Shown here piece after piece: positions 1-9,779 of a stretch of 64,000 nt of DNA. This DNA is from Formosa sp. Hel3_A1_48 (GTDB taxonomy: Bacteria > Bacteroidota > Bacteroidia > Flavobacteriales > Flavobacteriaceae). Below the pieces are notes generated by a model. It did not search any database. It saw only the letters and a list, made by a program, of their open reading frames with translations, and was not told the DNA's origin. A program made the position numbers and the translations under genes. Position 1 is the first letter of the stretch. Every line of letters begins with the position of its first letter. The stretch covers positions 1,485,501 through 1,549,500 of the forward strand of contig NZ_CP017259.1 of NCBI RefSeq assembly GCF_001735715.1. The letters are read 5' to 3'.

Positions 1-1085
1 ATTATGAACAATTATTTGGCACCATAGGATTTGATGGAATGTCTACCAACTCCTACCACGAGCAACGCCCAACACAAGTCAAATCTATAGTTAAGCAATA
101 CAGTATTGCCCCAAAAGTCTCTAAATCCAATAACATTCAATCCTACCGTTTACGTGGATTTGAAGTCACCCCAAAAGCAGATTATTTGGACAGCAGAACA
201 GTTATACTCACCAATTCCGATTGCAATATTATTTTAGCAGCGCCAGAGTCATCACTCACGGATTACTTTTACAAGAACACTGATGCAGATGAGCTTATTT
301 TTGTACACAAAGGAAGTGGTAAGCTGCGCACAATGTATGGGAATTTAGAATTCAAATACGGAGACTATTTATTAATTCCTAGAGGGATTATTTATCAAAT
401 TCAATTTGACTCTGAAGATAATAGACTTTTTATTGTTGAGTCTTTCAGTCCGATGTATACCCCAAAACGATACCGTAATTGGTTTGGCCAAATGTTGGAG
501 CACTCTCCTTTCTGCGAACGAGACATTCGCAGGCCAGAGGAGTTAGAAACGTACAATCAAAGTGGTGAATTTACTATCAAATTGAAGAAGCAAAATGAAA
601 TTATTGAAATGATTTATGCTTCACATCCTTTTGATGTGGTTGGCTACGACGGATATAATTATCCATACGCCTTTTCAATTCACGATTTTGAACCCATTAC
701 AGGCAGAATTCATCAACCGCCTCCGGTGCATCAAACTTTTGAAACTAATGCATTTGTGGTGTGTAGTTTTGTGCCTCGCATGTACGATTACCACCCCGAC
801 TCAATTCCTGCACCCTACAACCATAGCAATATTGATAGTGATGAGGTTTTGTATTATGTGGATGGAGATTTTATGAGTCGAAATGATATCGAAGCAGGTC
901 ATATTTCTCTGCATCCAGCAGGGATTCCACATGGGCCACATCCAGGAGCTATGGAACGAAGTATTGGCCAAAAAGATACTCAAGAACTAGCTGTAATGGT
1001 TGACACTTTTAAACCCCTTCAAGTTACTGACGAAGCCCTCAAAATCGCTGACGATGATTACCATAAATCATGGTTAGAAAATTAA
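1..1085 (+). CDS. hmgA: Homogentisate 1,2-dioxygenase, 5' end missing
   Basis: Opens the aromatic ring of homogentisate to maleylacetoacetate in tyrosine/phenylalanine breakdown; a cytosolic Fe(II) enzyme. The reading frame is open to the left edge (first full codon at base 3), and the residues before the Met at 39 read YEQLFGTIGFDG, which belongs to the family's conserved N-terminal region, so the true start lies outside the window and the Met at 39 is internal. Numbering from that Met, the probable iron ligands are His262 and Glu269 (HSNIDSDE) and His298 (IPHGPHPG), all present. The C-terminus is intact. The gene is followed 21 bases later by hppD, the preceding step of the same pathway, so the two are probably co-transcribed. 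Assignment is firm; only the N-terminus is unseen. Confidence 0.93.
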   Translation, partial: YEQLFGTIGFDGMSTNSYHEQRPTQVKSIVKQYSIAPKVSKSNNIQSYRLRGFEVTPKADYLDSRTVILTNSDCNIILAAPESSLTDYFYKNTDADELIFVHKGSGKLRTMYGNLEFKYGDYLLIPRGIIYQIQFDSEDNRLFIVESFSPMYTPKRYRNWFGQMLEHSPFCERDIRRPEELETYNQSGEFTIKLKKQNEIIEMIYASHPFDVVGYDGYNYPYAFSIHDFEPITGRIHQPPPVHQTFETNAFVVCSFVPRMYDYHPDSIPAPYNHSNIDSDEVLYYVDGDFMSRNDIEAGHISLHPAGIPHGPHPGAMERSIGQKDTQELAVMVDTFKPLQVTDEALKIADDDYHKSWLEN

Positions 1086-1106
1086 TATTTAACCCAAAAT
1101 TTAGTT

Positions 1107-2267
1107 ATGAAAAAAACATTAAAATCTGTAGACTATGGTCTTGAAAAAATATTTGAAGGTGCGCAAGACTTTTTGCCTCTTTTAGGAACCGATTATGTAG
1201 AGTTTTATGTCGGCAATGCCAAACAAGCAGCGCACTTTTACAAAACCGCTTTTGGTTTTCAGTCTCTAGCCTATAAAGGCTTGGAGACAGGATCAAAAGA
1301 TGAAGTGAGTTATGTACTTCAGCAAGGAAAAATTAGATTAGTACTCACCACCCCGCTTAACAGCAAGTCCGCAATAAATGATCATTTGCGAACTCATGGT
1401 GATGGCGTTAAAGTAATTGCCCTTTGGGTTGATGATGCTCGCAAGGCCTACGAAGAAACCACTAAGCGTGGAGCAAAATCCTATTTTGAGCCTAAAATTC
1501 AATCTGATGAATTTGGCCAAATCATTAGCTCAGGGATTTATACTTATGGCGAAACTGTCCATGTTTTTGTGGAGCGTAAGAACTATAAGGGTGTATTTTT
1601 TCCAGGTTATGTTGCAATGGAATCGGATTATAATCCGCCCAGCGCAGGCCTCAAATTTATTGACCATATAGTTGGCAATGTGGGTTGGGGTGAAATGGAT
1701 ACTTGGGTGAACTGGTATGAAGAGGTGATGGGTTTTGTTAATTTTTTATCATTTGATGATAAGCAAATTCATACCGAATATTCTGCCCTAATGAGTAAAG
1801 TGATGAGTAATGGGAATGGACGTATTAAATTTCCAATTAATGAGCCTGCAGAAGCCGAAAAGCGCTCACAGATTGAAGAGTATCTCGATTTTTATGAAGG
1901 ATGTGGTGTTCAGCACTTGGCGGTGGCAACAGACGATATTATAGCTACAGTAAAACATCTGCGTACCAATGGGGTTGAGTTTTTACCACCCCCTCCTCAG
2001 GCTTACTACGATGCGATTCCAAAGCGTCTTGGTAAGCACATGAAACTTATGAAGGAAGATATTTCAAAACTTCAGGAGTTTTCTGTTTTGGTTGATGCAG
2101 ATGAAGAAGGGTATTTATTACAGATTTTTACTAAACCTCTACAAGATCGACCAACCTTATTTTTTGAGATTATACAGCGGATGGGTGCAAAGGGCTTTGG
2201 TGCTGGGAATTTTAAAGCGTTGTTTGAATCAATTGAACGCGAACAAGCAAATCGAGGAACACTTTAA
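1107..2267 (+). CDS. hppD: 4-hydroxyphenylpyruvate dioxygenase
   Basis: Converts 4-hydroxyphenylpyruvate to homogentisate, the substrate of the enzyme encoded just upstream. At 386 residues it has the normal length and the two-domain vicinal-oxygen-chelate fold: an N-terminal domain (about 25-155) and a catalytic C-terminal domain (about 180-350). The facial triad of iron ligands is visible as His187 (FIDHIVGN), His270 (GVQHLAVA) and Glu354 (LFFEIIQR). The C-terminal GFGAGNFKALFESIE segment, which closes the active site, is present. The ATG at 1107 follows an A-rich stretch and no Shine-Dalgarno sequence, usual for Flavobacteriia. Tight spacing with hmgA supports one operon for tyrosine catabolism; the next gene is 83 bases downstream. 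Confidence 0.96.
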   Translation: MKKTLKSVDYGLEKIFEGAQDFLPLLGTDYVEFYVGNAKQAAHFYKTAFGFQSLAYKGLETGSKDEVSYVLQQGKIRLVLTTPLNSKSAINDHLRTHGDGVKVIALWVDDARKAYEETTKRGAKSYFEPKIQSDEFGQIISSGIYTYGETVHVFVERKNYKGVFFPGYVAMESDYNPPSAGLKFIDHIVGNVGWGEMDTWVNWYEEVMGFVNFLSFDDKQIHTEYSALMSKVMSNGNGRIKFPINEPAEAEKRSQIEEYLDFYEGCGVQHLAVATDDIIATVKHLRTNGVEFLPPPPQAYYDAIPKRLGKHMKLMKEDISKLQEFSVLVDADEEGYLLQIFTKPLQDRPTLFFEIIQRMGAKGFGAGNFKALFESIEREQANRGTL

Positions 2268-2350
2268 TAAAACTGTTCATTATGCTTTTCAATTGTTTTT
2301 AGATTTGGAATAATAATTGCAAATTTGCATCTACATCAATAAAAGATGGT

Positions 2351-3130
2351 ATGATGCGTATAGTATTAATTTGCTTCCTTTTTCTTGCGAGCGTAAAGTT
2401 CGGTTCAGCCCAAAGCGAATCTTCTTTTCAAGCTGGAGAATGGCTTAAGTTTAAGCTCAGCTACAGCGGCTGGGTAAAAGCTGGAAACGCAACATTGCAT
2501 ATAAAAAATGCAACATACAATGGCTTGCCCGTTTACCGTGTTGTTGGCAAGGGCGAAACCACAGGCGCACTCAAATGGTTTTTTAAAGTCAAAGACCGTT
2601 ACGAAAGCTATTTTGATAAATCAACGGGAGTGCCTTATAAATTTATAAGAGATATTTATGAGGGCGGTCATGTTAAAAACAGAATTGTTGAATTTGATTA
2701 TGATAAGAACGTTGCAAACGTAAACGATCTCAAAAGAGGAACGAAAAAATCGGTGCCCATACAGGACAATATTCAAGATATGATTTCTGCTTATTATTAT
2801 TTGCGAAATCACTACGACACCAACACCATCAAAAAAGGGGATATTGTCAAATTAAATATGTTTTTTGATGATGAAATCTTTGGATTCAAATTAAAGTTTT
2901 TAGGTCGTCAAACAATAAAAACTAATTTTGGCAAGGTAAAATGTTTGAAATTTCGACCTTATGTAATGGCAGGGCGTGTGTTTCAGGAAGAAGAAAGTGT
3001 TACACTTTGGGTTAGTGCAGATAAAAATAAAATACCTTTGAAAATCCAAGCTAACCTTCGAGTGGGATCTATTCGATCTGATTTGATAGCGTTCAAAGGC
3101 CTAAAATTCCCCTTTGAATTACAACTCTAA
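2351..3130 (+). CDS. DUF3108 family exported protein
   Basis: A 259-residue protein with an N-terminal signal peptide (hydrophobic LICFLFLASV, cleavage probably after GSAQ near residue 21). The mature part starts with FQAGEWLKFKLSYSGWVKAGNATL, typical of DUF3108, a family of predicted periplasmic or outer-membrane-associated proteins of unknown function. It is predicted to be mainly beta strand, with no transmembrane helix after the signal. Two start Met codons are adjacent (2351 and 2354), which does not matter for the product. It sits between hppD and the tryptophan dioxygenase gene, 9 bases before the latter. The context gives no clear role: it could be an envelope protein that merely shares the transcript. 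Family call is good; function is unknown. Confidence 0.82.
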   Translation: MMRIVLICFLFLASVKFGSAQSESSFQAGEWLKFKLSYSGWVKAGNATLHIKNATYNGLPVYRVVGKGETTGALKWFFKVKDRYESYFDKSTGVPYKFIRDIYEGGHVKNRIVEFDYDKNVANVNDLKRGTKKSVPIQDNIQDMISAYYYLRNHYDTNTIKKGDIVKLNMFFDDEIFGFKLKFLGRQTIKTNFGKVKCLKFRPYVMAGRVFQEEESVTLWVSADKNKIPLKIQANLRVGSIRSDLIAFKGLKFPFELQL

Positions 3131-3139
3131 TATATTCCT

Positions 3140-4069
3140 ATGAAAAATAACGCAACAAAAAACTTAATCCAATCCCTTGAAGATAAATATAGCGCTATAA
3201 ATCAGGACAAGAATGTATATTTAGAAGGGCTTTTACACAGTAAAACGATTAATTATTGGGATTATATTCATACCGATGCGCTTCTAAACTTACAAATTCA
3301 ACGAACTACACTCCCTGACGAAATGGTTTTTATTGGTTATCATCAGATCAATGAATTAATCTTTAAGATGATTTTGTGGGAGCTGCAGCAGCTTGCTGAA
3401 ATGCCCGTCCTAAATGTTGACATTTTCACTGATAAGCTCATGCGTGTTAGTCGTTATTTTGACATGTTGACCTCCTCATTTGCAATTATGCAGGATGGTA
3501 TGGATCTAGCACAATACAATAAATTTAGACACACACTAACACCTGCCAGCGGATTTCAAAGTGCACAATACAGAAAAATAGAGTTTGCTTCAACGGAGCT
3601 TATCAATCTAATTGATCCTCGATTTCGCGAAACTATTGATAGAGATACAGCATTTGAGCATGCCTTCGAACACCTTTACTGGCAAGCTGCTGGAAAAGAT
3701 TTCAAAACCGGTAAAAAATCGATTTTACTCACAAATTTCGAGACACGATATAAAGAAGAGTTTATTACATTCATGAAAGTGTACAACACCAAAAACCTTT
3801 GGACACGTTATAAAGAATTATCTGTTGACGATCAAAAAAACAACACCCTTGTAAATGCCATGCGTCATTACGATTACACAGTCAATATCACGTGGGTTAT
3901 GGCTCATTTTAACGCTGCAAAACACTATATATTAGCAAGCTCTGGTGACGGTGAAGCAACTGGTGGAAGTAACTGGCAAAAATATATGCACCCGAAATAC
4001 CAAAAAAGAATATTTTTTCCTGAACTTTGGAGCGCAAAAGAAAAAGACAATTGGGGGCATGAAGTTTAG
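3140..4069 (+). CDS. kynA: Tryptophan 2,3-dioxygenase family protein
   Basis: Heme enzyme predicted to oxidise tryptophan to N-formylkynurenine, the first step of the kynurenine route. The 309 residues match the usual bacterial length. Visible hallmarks are the substrate-pocket helix with His (IGYHQINELIFKMILWEL), the active-site stretch FRHTLTPASGFQSAQYRKIE containing the substrate-binding Arg, a heme-ligand candidate His in WVMAHFNAAKHYI, and the substrate loop ATGGSNW (family form GTGGS). The protein is more divergent than proteobacterial enzymes, so a related indoleamine substrate is possible. No other kynurenine-pathway gene lies in the window. Its last 11 bases overlap the start of the M23 peptidase gene, suggesting translational coupling. 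Confidence 0.88.
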   Translation: MKNNATKNLIQSLEDKYSAINQDKNVYLEGLLHSKTINYWDYIHTDALLNLQIQRTTLPDEMVFIGYHQINELIFKMILWELQQLAEMPVLNVDIFTDKLMRVSRYFDMLTSSFAIMQDGMDLAQYNKFRHTLTPASGFQSAQYRKIEFASTELINLIDPRFRETIDRDTAFEHAFEHLYWQAAGKDFKTGKKSILLTNFETRYKEEFITFMKVYNTKNLWTRYKELSVDDQKNNTLVNAMRHYDYTVNITWVMAHFNAAKHYILASSGDGEATGGSNWQKYMHPKYQKRIFFPELWSAKEKDNWGHEV

Positions 4070-5318
4070 TATTAATCCAGAACTATTTAATTTAAAATTT
4101 TTCCTTTACGGATTTATCTTGTTTATTGGATTTTATACTTTTAAAGGGTGTTCAAATGAGGAGACTAAGCCCCTTTTAAATGAATCAACATTCCTTTCTG
4201 ATAATTATAAATTTGGTTATAATTTTAATAATTATAATGTAGTTTATGATACCATAAAGAAAGGCGATAGTTTTGGTGAGATTTTAGAAAAAAATAAGCT
4301 CGTATACCCAAAAATCCATTACATTGCTGAAGCTACTAAAGAAGTTTTTGACATCCGTCAGTTAAGAATAGGTAAGCCCTATGTAATGCTATTTTCAAAA
4401 GATGGCTCTGATCAACCTTTGATTTTTATTTATCAACAGAACAAAATTGAATACTTAGTTGTTGAGTTTTGTGATACCATCAAGGCTTATCAACAACGAA
4501 AGCCTGTTAAAATTGTTGAAAAAGAAGCTTTTGGAGTCATTGAAAGCTCATTGTCAGAAACGATGGAAGCACAAGGGTTACCAGTTCAATTAATCTACGA
4601 TATGTCTGATGATATTTATGCCTGGACGATTGACTTTTTTAGGCTACAAAAAGGGGATAGTTTTAAAGTAATTTATAAACAACGCTTTGTAGAGGATAGT
4701 ATTTATGCTGGAATTGAGCGAATAGATGCTGCCTATTTTAAACACAAAGGCGAACCTATATATGCTTTTGATTTCATTACTCCTGAGTCTAAAACTAGCA
4801 CTGACTATTACGATCTGAGTGGGAAAAGTCTTCAAAAAGCGTTTTTGAAGAGTCCTATAAAATTTAGTCGAATTTCATCTAGGTACAATCTCAATCGCCG
4901 TATTGCTTTGTATGGGAACAGAGTTCGTCCTCACAAAGGTACTGATTTTGCTGCAGCTGTTGGTACACCAATCTTGGCTACTGCAAATGGTACAGTTGTG
5001 GAATCTACTCGTCGTGGAGGAAACGGCAAGTATGTTAAAATCCGGCACAACGCCACTTATTCCACGCAGTACCTTCACATGAGTAGGCGCTTGGTAAATG
5101 TCGGCGATTTTGTTAAACAAGGAGATGTAATAGGAAAAGTTGGAATGACGGGCAATACCAGTGGACCGCATGTGTGCTATCGTTTTTGGAAAAATGGACG
5201 TCAAGTCGATCCATTTCGTCAAAAACTACCGGATGCAAAAGCATTGCCAGATAAATATAAAACCGAATTTCTAGCGTATATTGCACCGCTCAAACAAAGA
5301 CTTGATTCTATAAACTAA
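4059..5318 (+). CDS. M23 family metallopeptidase (membrane-anchored LytM-type)
   Basis: Predicted peptidoglycan endopeptidase of the envelope. I place the start at the ATG at 4059, giving 419 residues; the open frame runs further up but only inside kynA, whereas the 4059 start immediately yields a membrane/lipoprotein-like segment (FFLYGFILFIGFYTF, then GCS). The middle (about 60-270) resembles the linker and inhibitory region of long M23 proteins; the catalytic domain covers about 275-400. Active-site residues are His292 and Asp296 (HKGTDF), His340 (YLHMSR) and His371 (GPHVCYRF). The position of the second His of the usual HxH motif, a zinc ligand in LytM, is Cys373. It overlaps kynA by 11 bases and is followed 16 bases on by pgi. 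Confidence 0.88.
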   Translation: MKFSINPELFNLKFFLYGFILFIGFYTFKGCSNEETKPLLNESTFLSDNYKFGYNFNNYNVVYDTIKKGDSFGEILEKNKLVYPKIHYIAEATKEVFDIRQLRIGKPYVMLFSKDGSDQPLIFIYQQNKIEYLVVEFCDTIKAYQQRKPVKIVEKEAFGVIESSLSETMEAQGLPVQLIYDMSDDIYAWTIDFFRLQKGDSFKVIYKQRFVEDSIYAGIERIDAAYFKHKGEPIYAFDFITPESKTSTDYYDLSGKSLQKAFLKSPIKFSRISSRYNLNRRIALYGNRVRPHKGTDFAAAVGTPILATANGTVVESTRRGGNGKYVKIRHNATYSTQYLHMSRRLVNVGDFVKQGDVIGKVGMTGNTSGPHVCYRFWKNGRQVDPFRQKLPDAKALPDKYKTEFLAYIAPLKQRLDSIN

Positions 5319-5334
5319 CCGAATTTTAAACATT

Positions 5335-6954
5335 ATGAGCTTAAAATCTATAAACCCTACCCAAACTAAGGCCTGGAATAAATTACAACAACATTTTGAA
5401 TCCATAAAGGAGGCTCACATGACTAAATGGTTTGAGCATCAGCCCGAAAGAGCCCAACAAATGACTATAAAATGGGAGGATTTTTTTCTTGACTATTCTA
5501 AAAATAGAATCAATGCTGAAACCTTGAGTTTATTAAAAGATTTAGCGGAAGAACTTCAATTATCTGATGCAGTCTCAAAATATTTTGGAGGAGAAAAAAT
5601 CAATAAAACTGAAGGCAGAGCTGTTCTGCACACAGCACTGCGTGCACCAGAAGATGCAGAGGTCTTTTATGAAGGTAACAATGTTATTCCTGAAATCTGC
5701 GAAGTAAAACACAAAATAAAACAATTCTCACTGGAAGTTATTGAAGGGGATAGAAAAGGGTTTACCAACAAGGCCTTTACAGACATTGTAAACATTGGAA
5801 TTGGTGGTTCTGACCTTGGGCCAGCGATGGTTGTTGACGCATTGTCTTATTACAAGAATCATTTAAATGTACATTTTGTGAGTAATGTAGACGGCGACCA
5901 TGTGAACGAGGTTCTGAAAAACTTAAATCCAGAAACGACCCTCTTTGTAATTGTTTCAAAAACATTCACCACGCAAGAAACGTTATCAAATGCTACAACC
6001 ATCAAGCAATGGTTTTTGCAACATGCAACCCAAGACGATATTGCAAAACAATTTGTAGCCGTCTCTACCAATATCGAAAACGTAAAAGCATTTGGTATTG
6101 ATCCTCAAAATATATTCCCTATGTGGGATTGGGTTGGAGGCCGTTTCTCATTGTGGAGCGCAGTTGGATTAAGTATTAGCTTGGCTGTTGGGTTTGATCA
6201 TTTTAATGCCCTTTTAAAAGGAGCTCATAAGATGGATATACATTTTAAGGAAGAAAAGTTTGAGCAAAATATACCCATGATTTTAGCGTTTATAAGCATT
6301 TGGTACAATAACTTTTTTAAGGCCGAAAGTGAAGCTGTTATCCCTTACACCCAATATCTAAATCAGTTTGCGACTTATCTTCAGCAAGCTATTATGGAAA
6401 GTAATGGAAAAAGTATCGATAGAGCTGGTGACAAAGTGAGTTACCAAACAGGGAATCTTATATGGGGCGAACCAGGAACCAATTCCCAGCATGCATTTTT
6501 CCAATTGATTCATCAAGGCACAAAACTGATTCCTGCTGACTTTATAGGATTTGGGACACCATTGCACGGCAATCAAGACCATCAAGACAAGTTGATGTCC
6601 AACTTTTTTGCACAAACAGAAGCACTGCTCAATGGCAAAACAAAAGCTGAGGTGAAAGCCGAAGGAACCAATGAATCTATAATCCCATATAAAATTTTTG
6701 AAGGGAACCGCCCTACTAATACCATTTTTATAGATAAACTTACGCCAGAAAGTCTTGGAAAACTGATAGCAATGTACGAGCACAAAATTTTTGTGCAAGG
6801 GGTGGTTTGGAATGTTTACAGTTACGATCAATTTGGGGTTGAATTGGGCAAGCAATTGGCAGGAAAAATACTTGATGAATTTACGGACAGTTACTCTGCG
6901 CATCACGATGCATCAACAGCCAATCTTATCAGCATGTACAAATCTATGCGTTGA
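5335..6954 (+). CDS. pgi: Glucose-6-phosphate isomerase
   Basis: Interconverts glucose 6-phosphate and fructose 6-phosphate in the cytosol (glycolysis/gluconeogenesis). The 539-residue product is close to the 549 residues of the E. coli enzyme and spans both SIS domains. Both family signatures are seen: DWVGGRFSLWSAVG in the middle and VWNVYSYDQFGVELGK near the C-terminus, the latter carrying the catalytic Lys. The catalytic Glu (WGEPGTNSQHAF) and the ring-opening His (QLIHQGTKL) are present, as is the phosphate-binding region GIGGSDLGP. It starts 16 bases after the M23 gene on the same strand and is probably the last gene of that transcript, though I see no clear terminator after it. Confidence 0.97.
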   Translation: MSLKSINPTQTKAWNKLQQHFESIKEAHMTKWFEHQPERAQQMTIKWEDFFLDYSKNRINAETLSLLKDLAEELQLSDAVSKYFGGEKINKTEGRAVLHTALRAPEDAEVFYEGNNVIPEICEVKHKIKQFSLEVIEGDRKGFTNKAFTDIVNIGIGGSDLGPAMVVDALSYYKNHLNVHFVSNVDGDHVNEVLKNLNPETTLFVIVSKTFTTQETLSNATTIKQWFLQHATQDDIAKQFVAVSTNIENVKAFGIDPQNIFPMWDWVGGRFSLWSAVGLSISLAVGFDHFNALLKGAHKMDIHFKEEKFEQNIPMILAFISIWYNNFFKAESEAVIPYTQYLNQFATYLQQAIMESNGKSIDRAGDKVSYQTGNLIWGEPGTNSQHAFFQLIHQGTKLIPADFIGFGTPLHGNQDHQDKLMSNFFAQTEALLNGKTKAEVKAEGTNESIIPYKIFEGNRPTNTIFIDKLTPESLGKLIAMYEHKIFVQGVVWNVYSYDQFGVELGKQLAGKILDEFTDSYSAHHDASTANLISMYKSMR

Positions 6955-7102
6955 GGGTTAAACATTACATATTTTTTAATTATTAACATGATTTCCGCTC
7001 TTGTGTTAACAAATTATCAAAATACAAATCTATTATTTTTTAATCCTGTAAAAATATTCTTATTTTTATAGTAAATCAACATAAAATCATTACACAAAAA
7101 AA

Positions 7103-9706
7103 ATGAAAAAATTATTAATTTTAATAGTGGGATTTCTCCTTAGTGTGGCTCCTGCTTTTTCTCAAAGTGTCATTACAGGAACTGTAATGGACGCAGAGCT
7201 TAATGCACCATTATCTGGTGCAAATGTTATTGAATCAGGAACTTCAAATGGTACCATGACTGATTTCGATGGAAAGTTCTCTATCGAAACAACCGCAAAT
7301 AGCGGATTGGTAGTAGTTTCTTATGTAGGGTACCAATCTATGACAGTCAGCTTTGACGGGTCTACAGATTTAGGGACATTAACTTTGGTTGCAGACAATT
7401 CACTCGGTGAAATTGTGATCGTTGGATCTGGGGTTATCGATTTAGCTGACGACAGAAAGACACCCGTAGCGGTATCTACTATTCGCTCTGCAGAAATTCA
7501 GGCACGTGCCGTAGGTAACGTAGAATTCGGAGAAGCGTTAAAGAACACACCATCTGTCTATGTATCTAACCAAGCAGGTGGATTTGGAGATAGCCAAATT
7601 TTTACGCGTGGTTTTTCTCAATCTAACACGGCTTTCCTTTTGAATGGTCAACCAATCAATGGTATGGAAGACGGTAAAATGTATTGGTCTAACTGGTCCG
7701 GTATGTCCGACGTAGCTAATGCTGTTCAAGTGCAAAGAGGTCTTGGATCCTCAAAGCTCGCAATTTCATCTGTTGGAGGTACAGTCAACATTGTATCCAA
7801 AACAACAAACAGAACAAAAGGAGGTTTCGTTCGTTTCCTAACGGGTAATGATAGTTATTTCAAAACTACAGCATCCTACGATTCTGGCTTGGATGAAAAT
7901 GGATGGGCATTTTCCATTTTGATGGACCATTGGCAAGGGCACAGAAAATATGCAGTAGGAACTGCAGGTCAAGGCCAAAACTATTTTTTCTCTGTTGGAT
8001 ATAAAGCAAGTGAAAGAAGTACATTCAACTTTTTAGTTACTGGGGCGCCACAATGGCATGATCAAAATTTTTCAAAACGATTAGATGAATTTGAGCAATA
8101 CGGCAATAAGTACAACGATAATAGCGGATTTTACAACGGAAGACGTTTCACTGAAAGACGTAATTATTACCACAAACCAATTGCCAACATTAACTGGGAT
8201 TTCAATATCAATGAAACTTTAGATCTTTCTACAGTACTGTATGCCTCTTGGGGCCGTGGAGGAGGTACTGGTGGATGGGGCCGTGGAAGAATCCGTTATG
8301 ACGACCCTGAATCAATAAACTCTGGTAATGGCGAAGAAATTGACTTTGATGCGATTGAAGTACAAAACACTGCAATTCCAGGTGGTATTGGTTATTCAGA
8401 CAGTGATGATCCAAATTATTCTCCTGCTTACGCGCGTAGAGCTTCTGTGAACAACCATAACTGGTATGGGGTTGTATCAAACTTAAACATTGATAATGGT
8501 GGTCCATTAACTTATAACATCGGCTTTGATGGCAGAACATACACTGGAGACCACTTCAGACAATTAACACATATGTTTGGTTTGGATGCTTGGAGTGATA
8601 ATGGTAATTTGATTACTCAAACATTTGATGCAAACCCTTGGGCATCTTTATCAAACTATGCTGATGAAGACCAAAGAATTGCTTATGATTATTCAGAAAC
8701 AATCAATTATTTAGGTGGTTTTGCTCAAGCAGAATATGCTACCGACAACCTTTCTGCTTTCTTACAAGGATCTGTATCGACTCAGTCTTATCAAAGAGAC
8801 GGGGGAAATGTTGCTGGTGATGCTGGAAAATCGGAAAAGATTAATAAATCGGGGTACAACCTAAAAGGTGGTTTAGGGTATACAAGTAACGATGACCAAC
8901 ATAAATTATTTGCAAATGCTGGAATTTATTCCAGACAACCTTTCTTAGATAATATTTTTGATAATGTTCGTTACAGCAACGATTTAATCAATAACGGTGA
9001 TGTAGAAAATGAAGAAGTAATTGGCTTTGAAGCTGGATACCGTTTTCAGTCCGATGAATTCCGTTTAAATATTGATGCATACAGCACTGAGTGGGGAAAT
9101 CGCTACCTTTCTTTCGGAGGTCAAGACGACGCAGGCGATGATGTTTTCTATAACTTCAACGACGTAACACAAATACATACTGGTATAGAATTTGACTTTC
9201 AATACAAACCAATGGCTGCAAACGGATTAGCTTTTAATGTATTTGGTTCTATTGGAGACTGGAAATATAAAGACACCACTCCTTACAGAAGATTTGATGG
9301 TGAAACCAATCAATTAGAGGAATCTGGAGAAGTTAATCTCTCTAACGTGAAAGTTGGCCAAGCACCACAGACCTCATTTGGCGTAGGTTTGGATTGGGAC
9401 GCTACCGACCGCTTAACTCTTTATTCTTCATTCAATTATTTTGATGATTTTTACGGCTTTGTAGACGTAGAAGATGTTATACAAGCTGGTGTTGATGGTG
9501 AGGTCTATGAAGCAGAAAAATTAAACAGCTACGGTCTACTTGACTTGGGTCTGTCTTATGATTTCACCCTTGGTGGTAAAAACGTACTATTTAGAGCTAA
9601 CGTCTATAACCTTCTCGATAAAGATTACGTAAATCAAAAAGATGCATATGGATATTTTAAAGGTAATGGAACAACATGGAACGCAAGTTTCCAATACAGA
9701 TTCTAA
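7103..9706 (+). CDS. TonB-dependent receptor with carboxypeptidase-like N-terminal domain
   Basis: Outer-membrane active transporter of 867 residues. It has a signal peptide (MKKLLILIVGFLLSVAPAFS), a carboxypeptidase-regulatory-like domain (about 22-108, VITGTVMDAELNAPLSGANV), a TonB plug (about 115-235, with PVAVSTIRSAEI and SVGGTVNIVSK) and a 22-strand-type beta barrel ending in the aromatic C-terminus FQYRF. No SusD-like partner gene follows, so it is not a classical glycan-utilisation SusCD pair; the ligand cannot be predicted (siderophore, vitamin, peptide or other). A strong hairpin terminator lies 33 bases after the stop, so it is probably a single-gene unit. The 148-base region before it is very AT-rich, without a clear TAnnTTTG box. 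Confidence 0.93.
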   Translation: MKKLLILIVGFLLSVAPAFSQSVITGTVMDAELNAPLSGANVIESGTSNGTMTDFDGKFSIETTANSGLVVVSYVGYQSMTVSFDGSTDLGTLTLVADNSLGEIVIVGSGVIDLADDRKTPVAVSTIRSAEIQARAVGNVEFGEALKNTPSVYVSNQAGGFGDSQIFTRGFSQSNTAFLLNGQPINGMEDGKMYWSNWSGMSDVANAVQVQRGLGSSKLAISSVGGTVNIVSKTTNRTKGGFVRFLTGNDSYFKTTASYDSGLDENGWAFSILMDHWQGHRKYAVGTAGQGQNYFFSVGYKASERSTFNFLVTGAPQWHDQNFSKRLDEFEQYGNKYNDNSGFYNGRRFTERRNYYHKPIANINWDFNINETLDLSTVLYASWGRGGGTGGWGRGRIRYDDPESINSGNGEEIDFDAIEVQNTAIPGGIGYSDSDDPNYSPAYARRASVNNHNWYGVVSNLNIDNGGPLTYNIGFDGRTYTGDHFRQLTHMFGLDAWSDNGNLITQTFDANPWASLSNYADEDQRIAYDYSETINYLGGFAQAEYATDNLSAFLQGSVSTQSYQRDGGNVAGDAGKSEKINKSGYNLKGGLGYTSNDDQHKLFANAGIYSRQPFLDNIFDNVRYSNDLINNGDVENEEVIGFEAGYRFQSDEFRLNIDAYSTEWGNRYLSFGGQDDAGDDVFYNFNDVTQIHTGIEFDFQYKPMAANGLAFNVFGSIGDWKYKDTTPYRRFDGETNQLEESGEVNLSNVKVGQAPQTSFGVGLDWDATDRLTLYSSFNYFDDFYGFVDVEDVIQAGVDGEVYEAEKLNSYGLLDLGLSYDFTLGGKNVLFRANVYNLLDKDYVNQKDAYGYFKGNGTTWNASFQYRF

Positions 9707-9738
9707 TTCACAATTTTAAATAATGCAATGAATTTAAG

Positions 9739-9763
9739 CCCCCACACGTGTGGGGGTTTTTTT
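9739..9763 (+). terminator. Rho-independent terminator of the TonB receptor gene
   Basis: A perfect 18-base palindrome, CCCCCACACGTGTGGGGG, is followed directly by seven T residues. It lies 33 bases after the stop of the TonB-dependent receptor gene and before a new promoter box for the small membrane protein. Confidence 0.93.
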
Positions 9764-9779
9764 ATGGCTAGAAATCTTG

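Noticed and set aside
3945-4058. 38-codon N-terminal extension of the M23 peptidase
   Set aside because: It lies entirely inside kynA in another frame and would bury the membrane/lipoprotein-like signal that starts right after the ATG at 4059.
6358-6906. 182-codon open frame on the minus strand inside pgi
   Set aside because: It is fully contained in a highly conserved gene on the other strand, has a Cys/Phe/His-rich composition typical of antisense frames, and shows no domain.
7538-8540. Minus-strand frames inside the first TonB receptor gene
   Set aside because: They are shadows of the receptor coding sequence without promoters, starts in context or domains.
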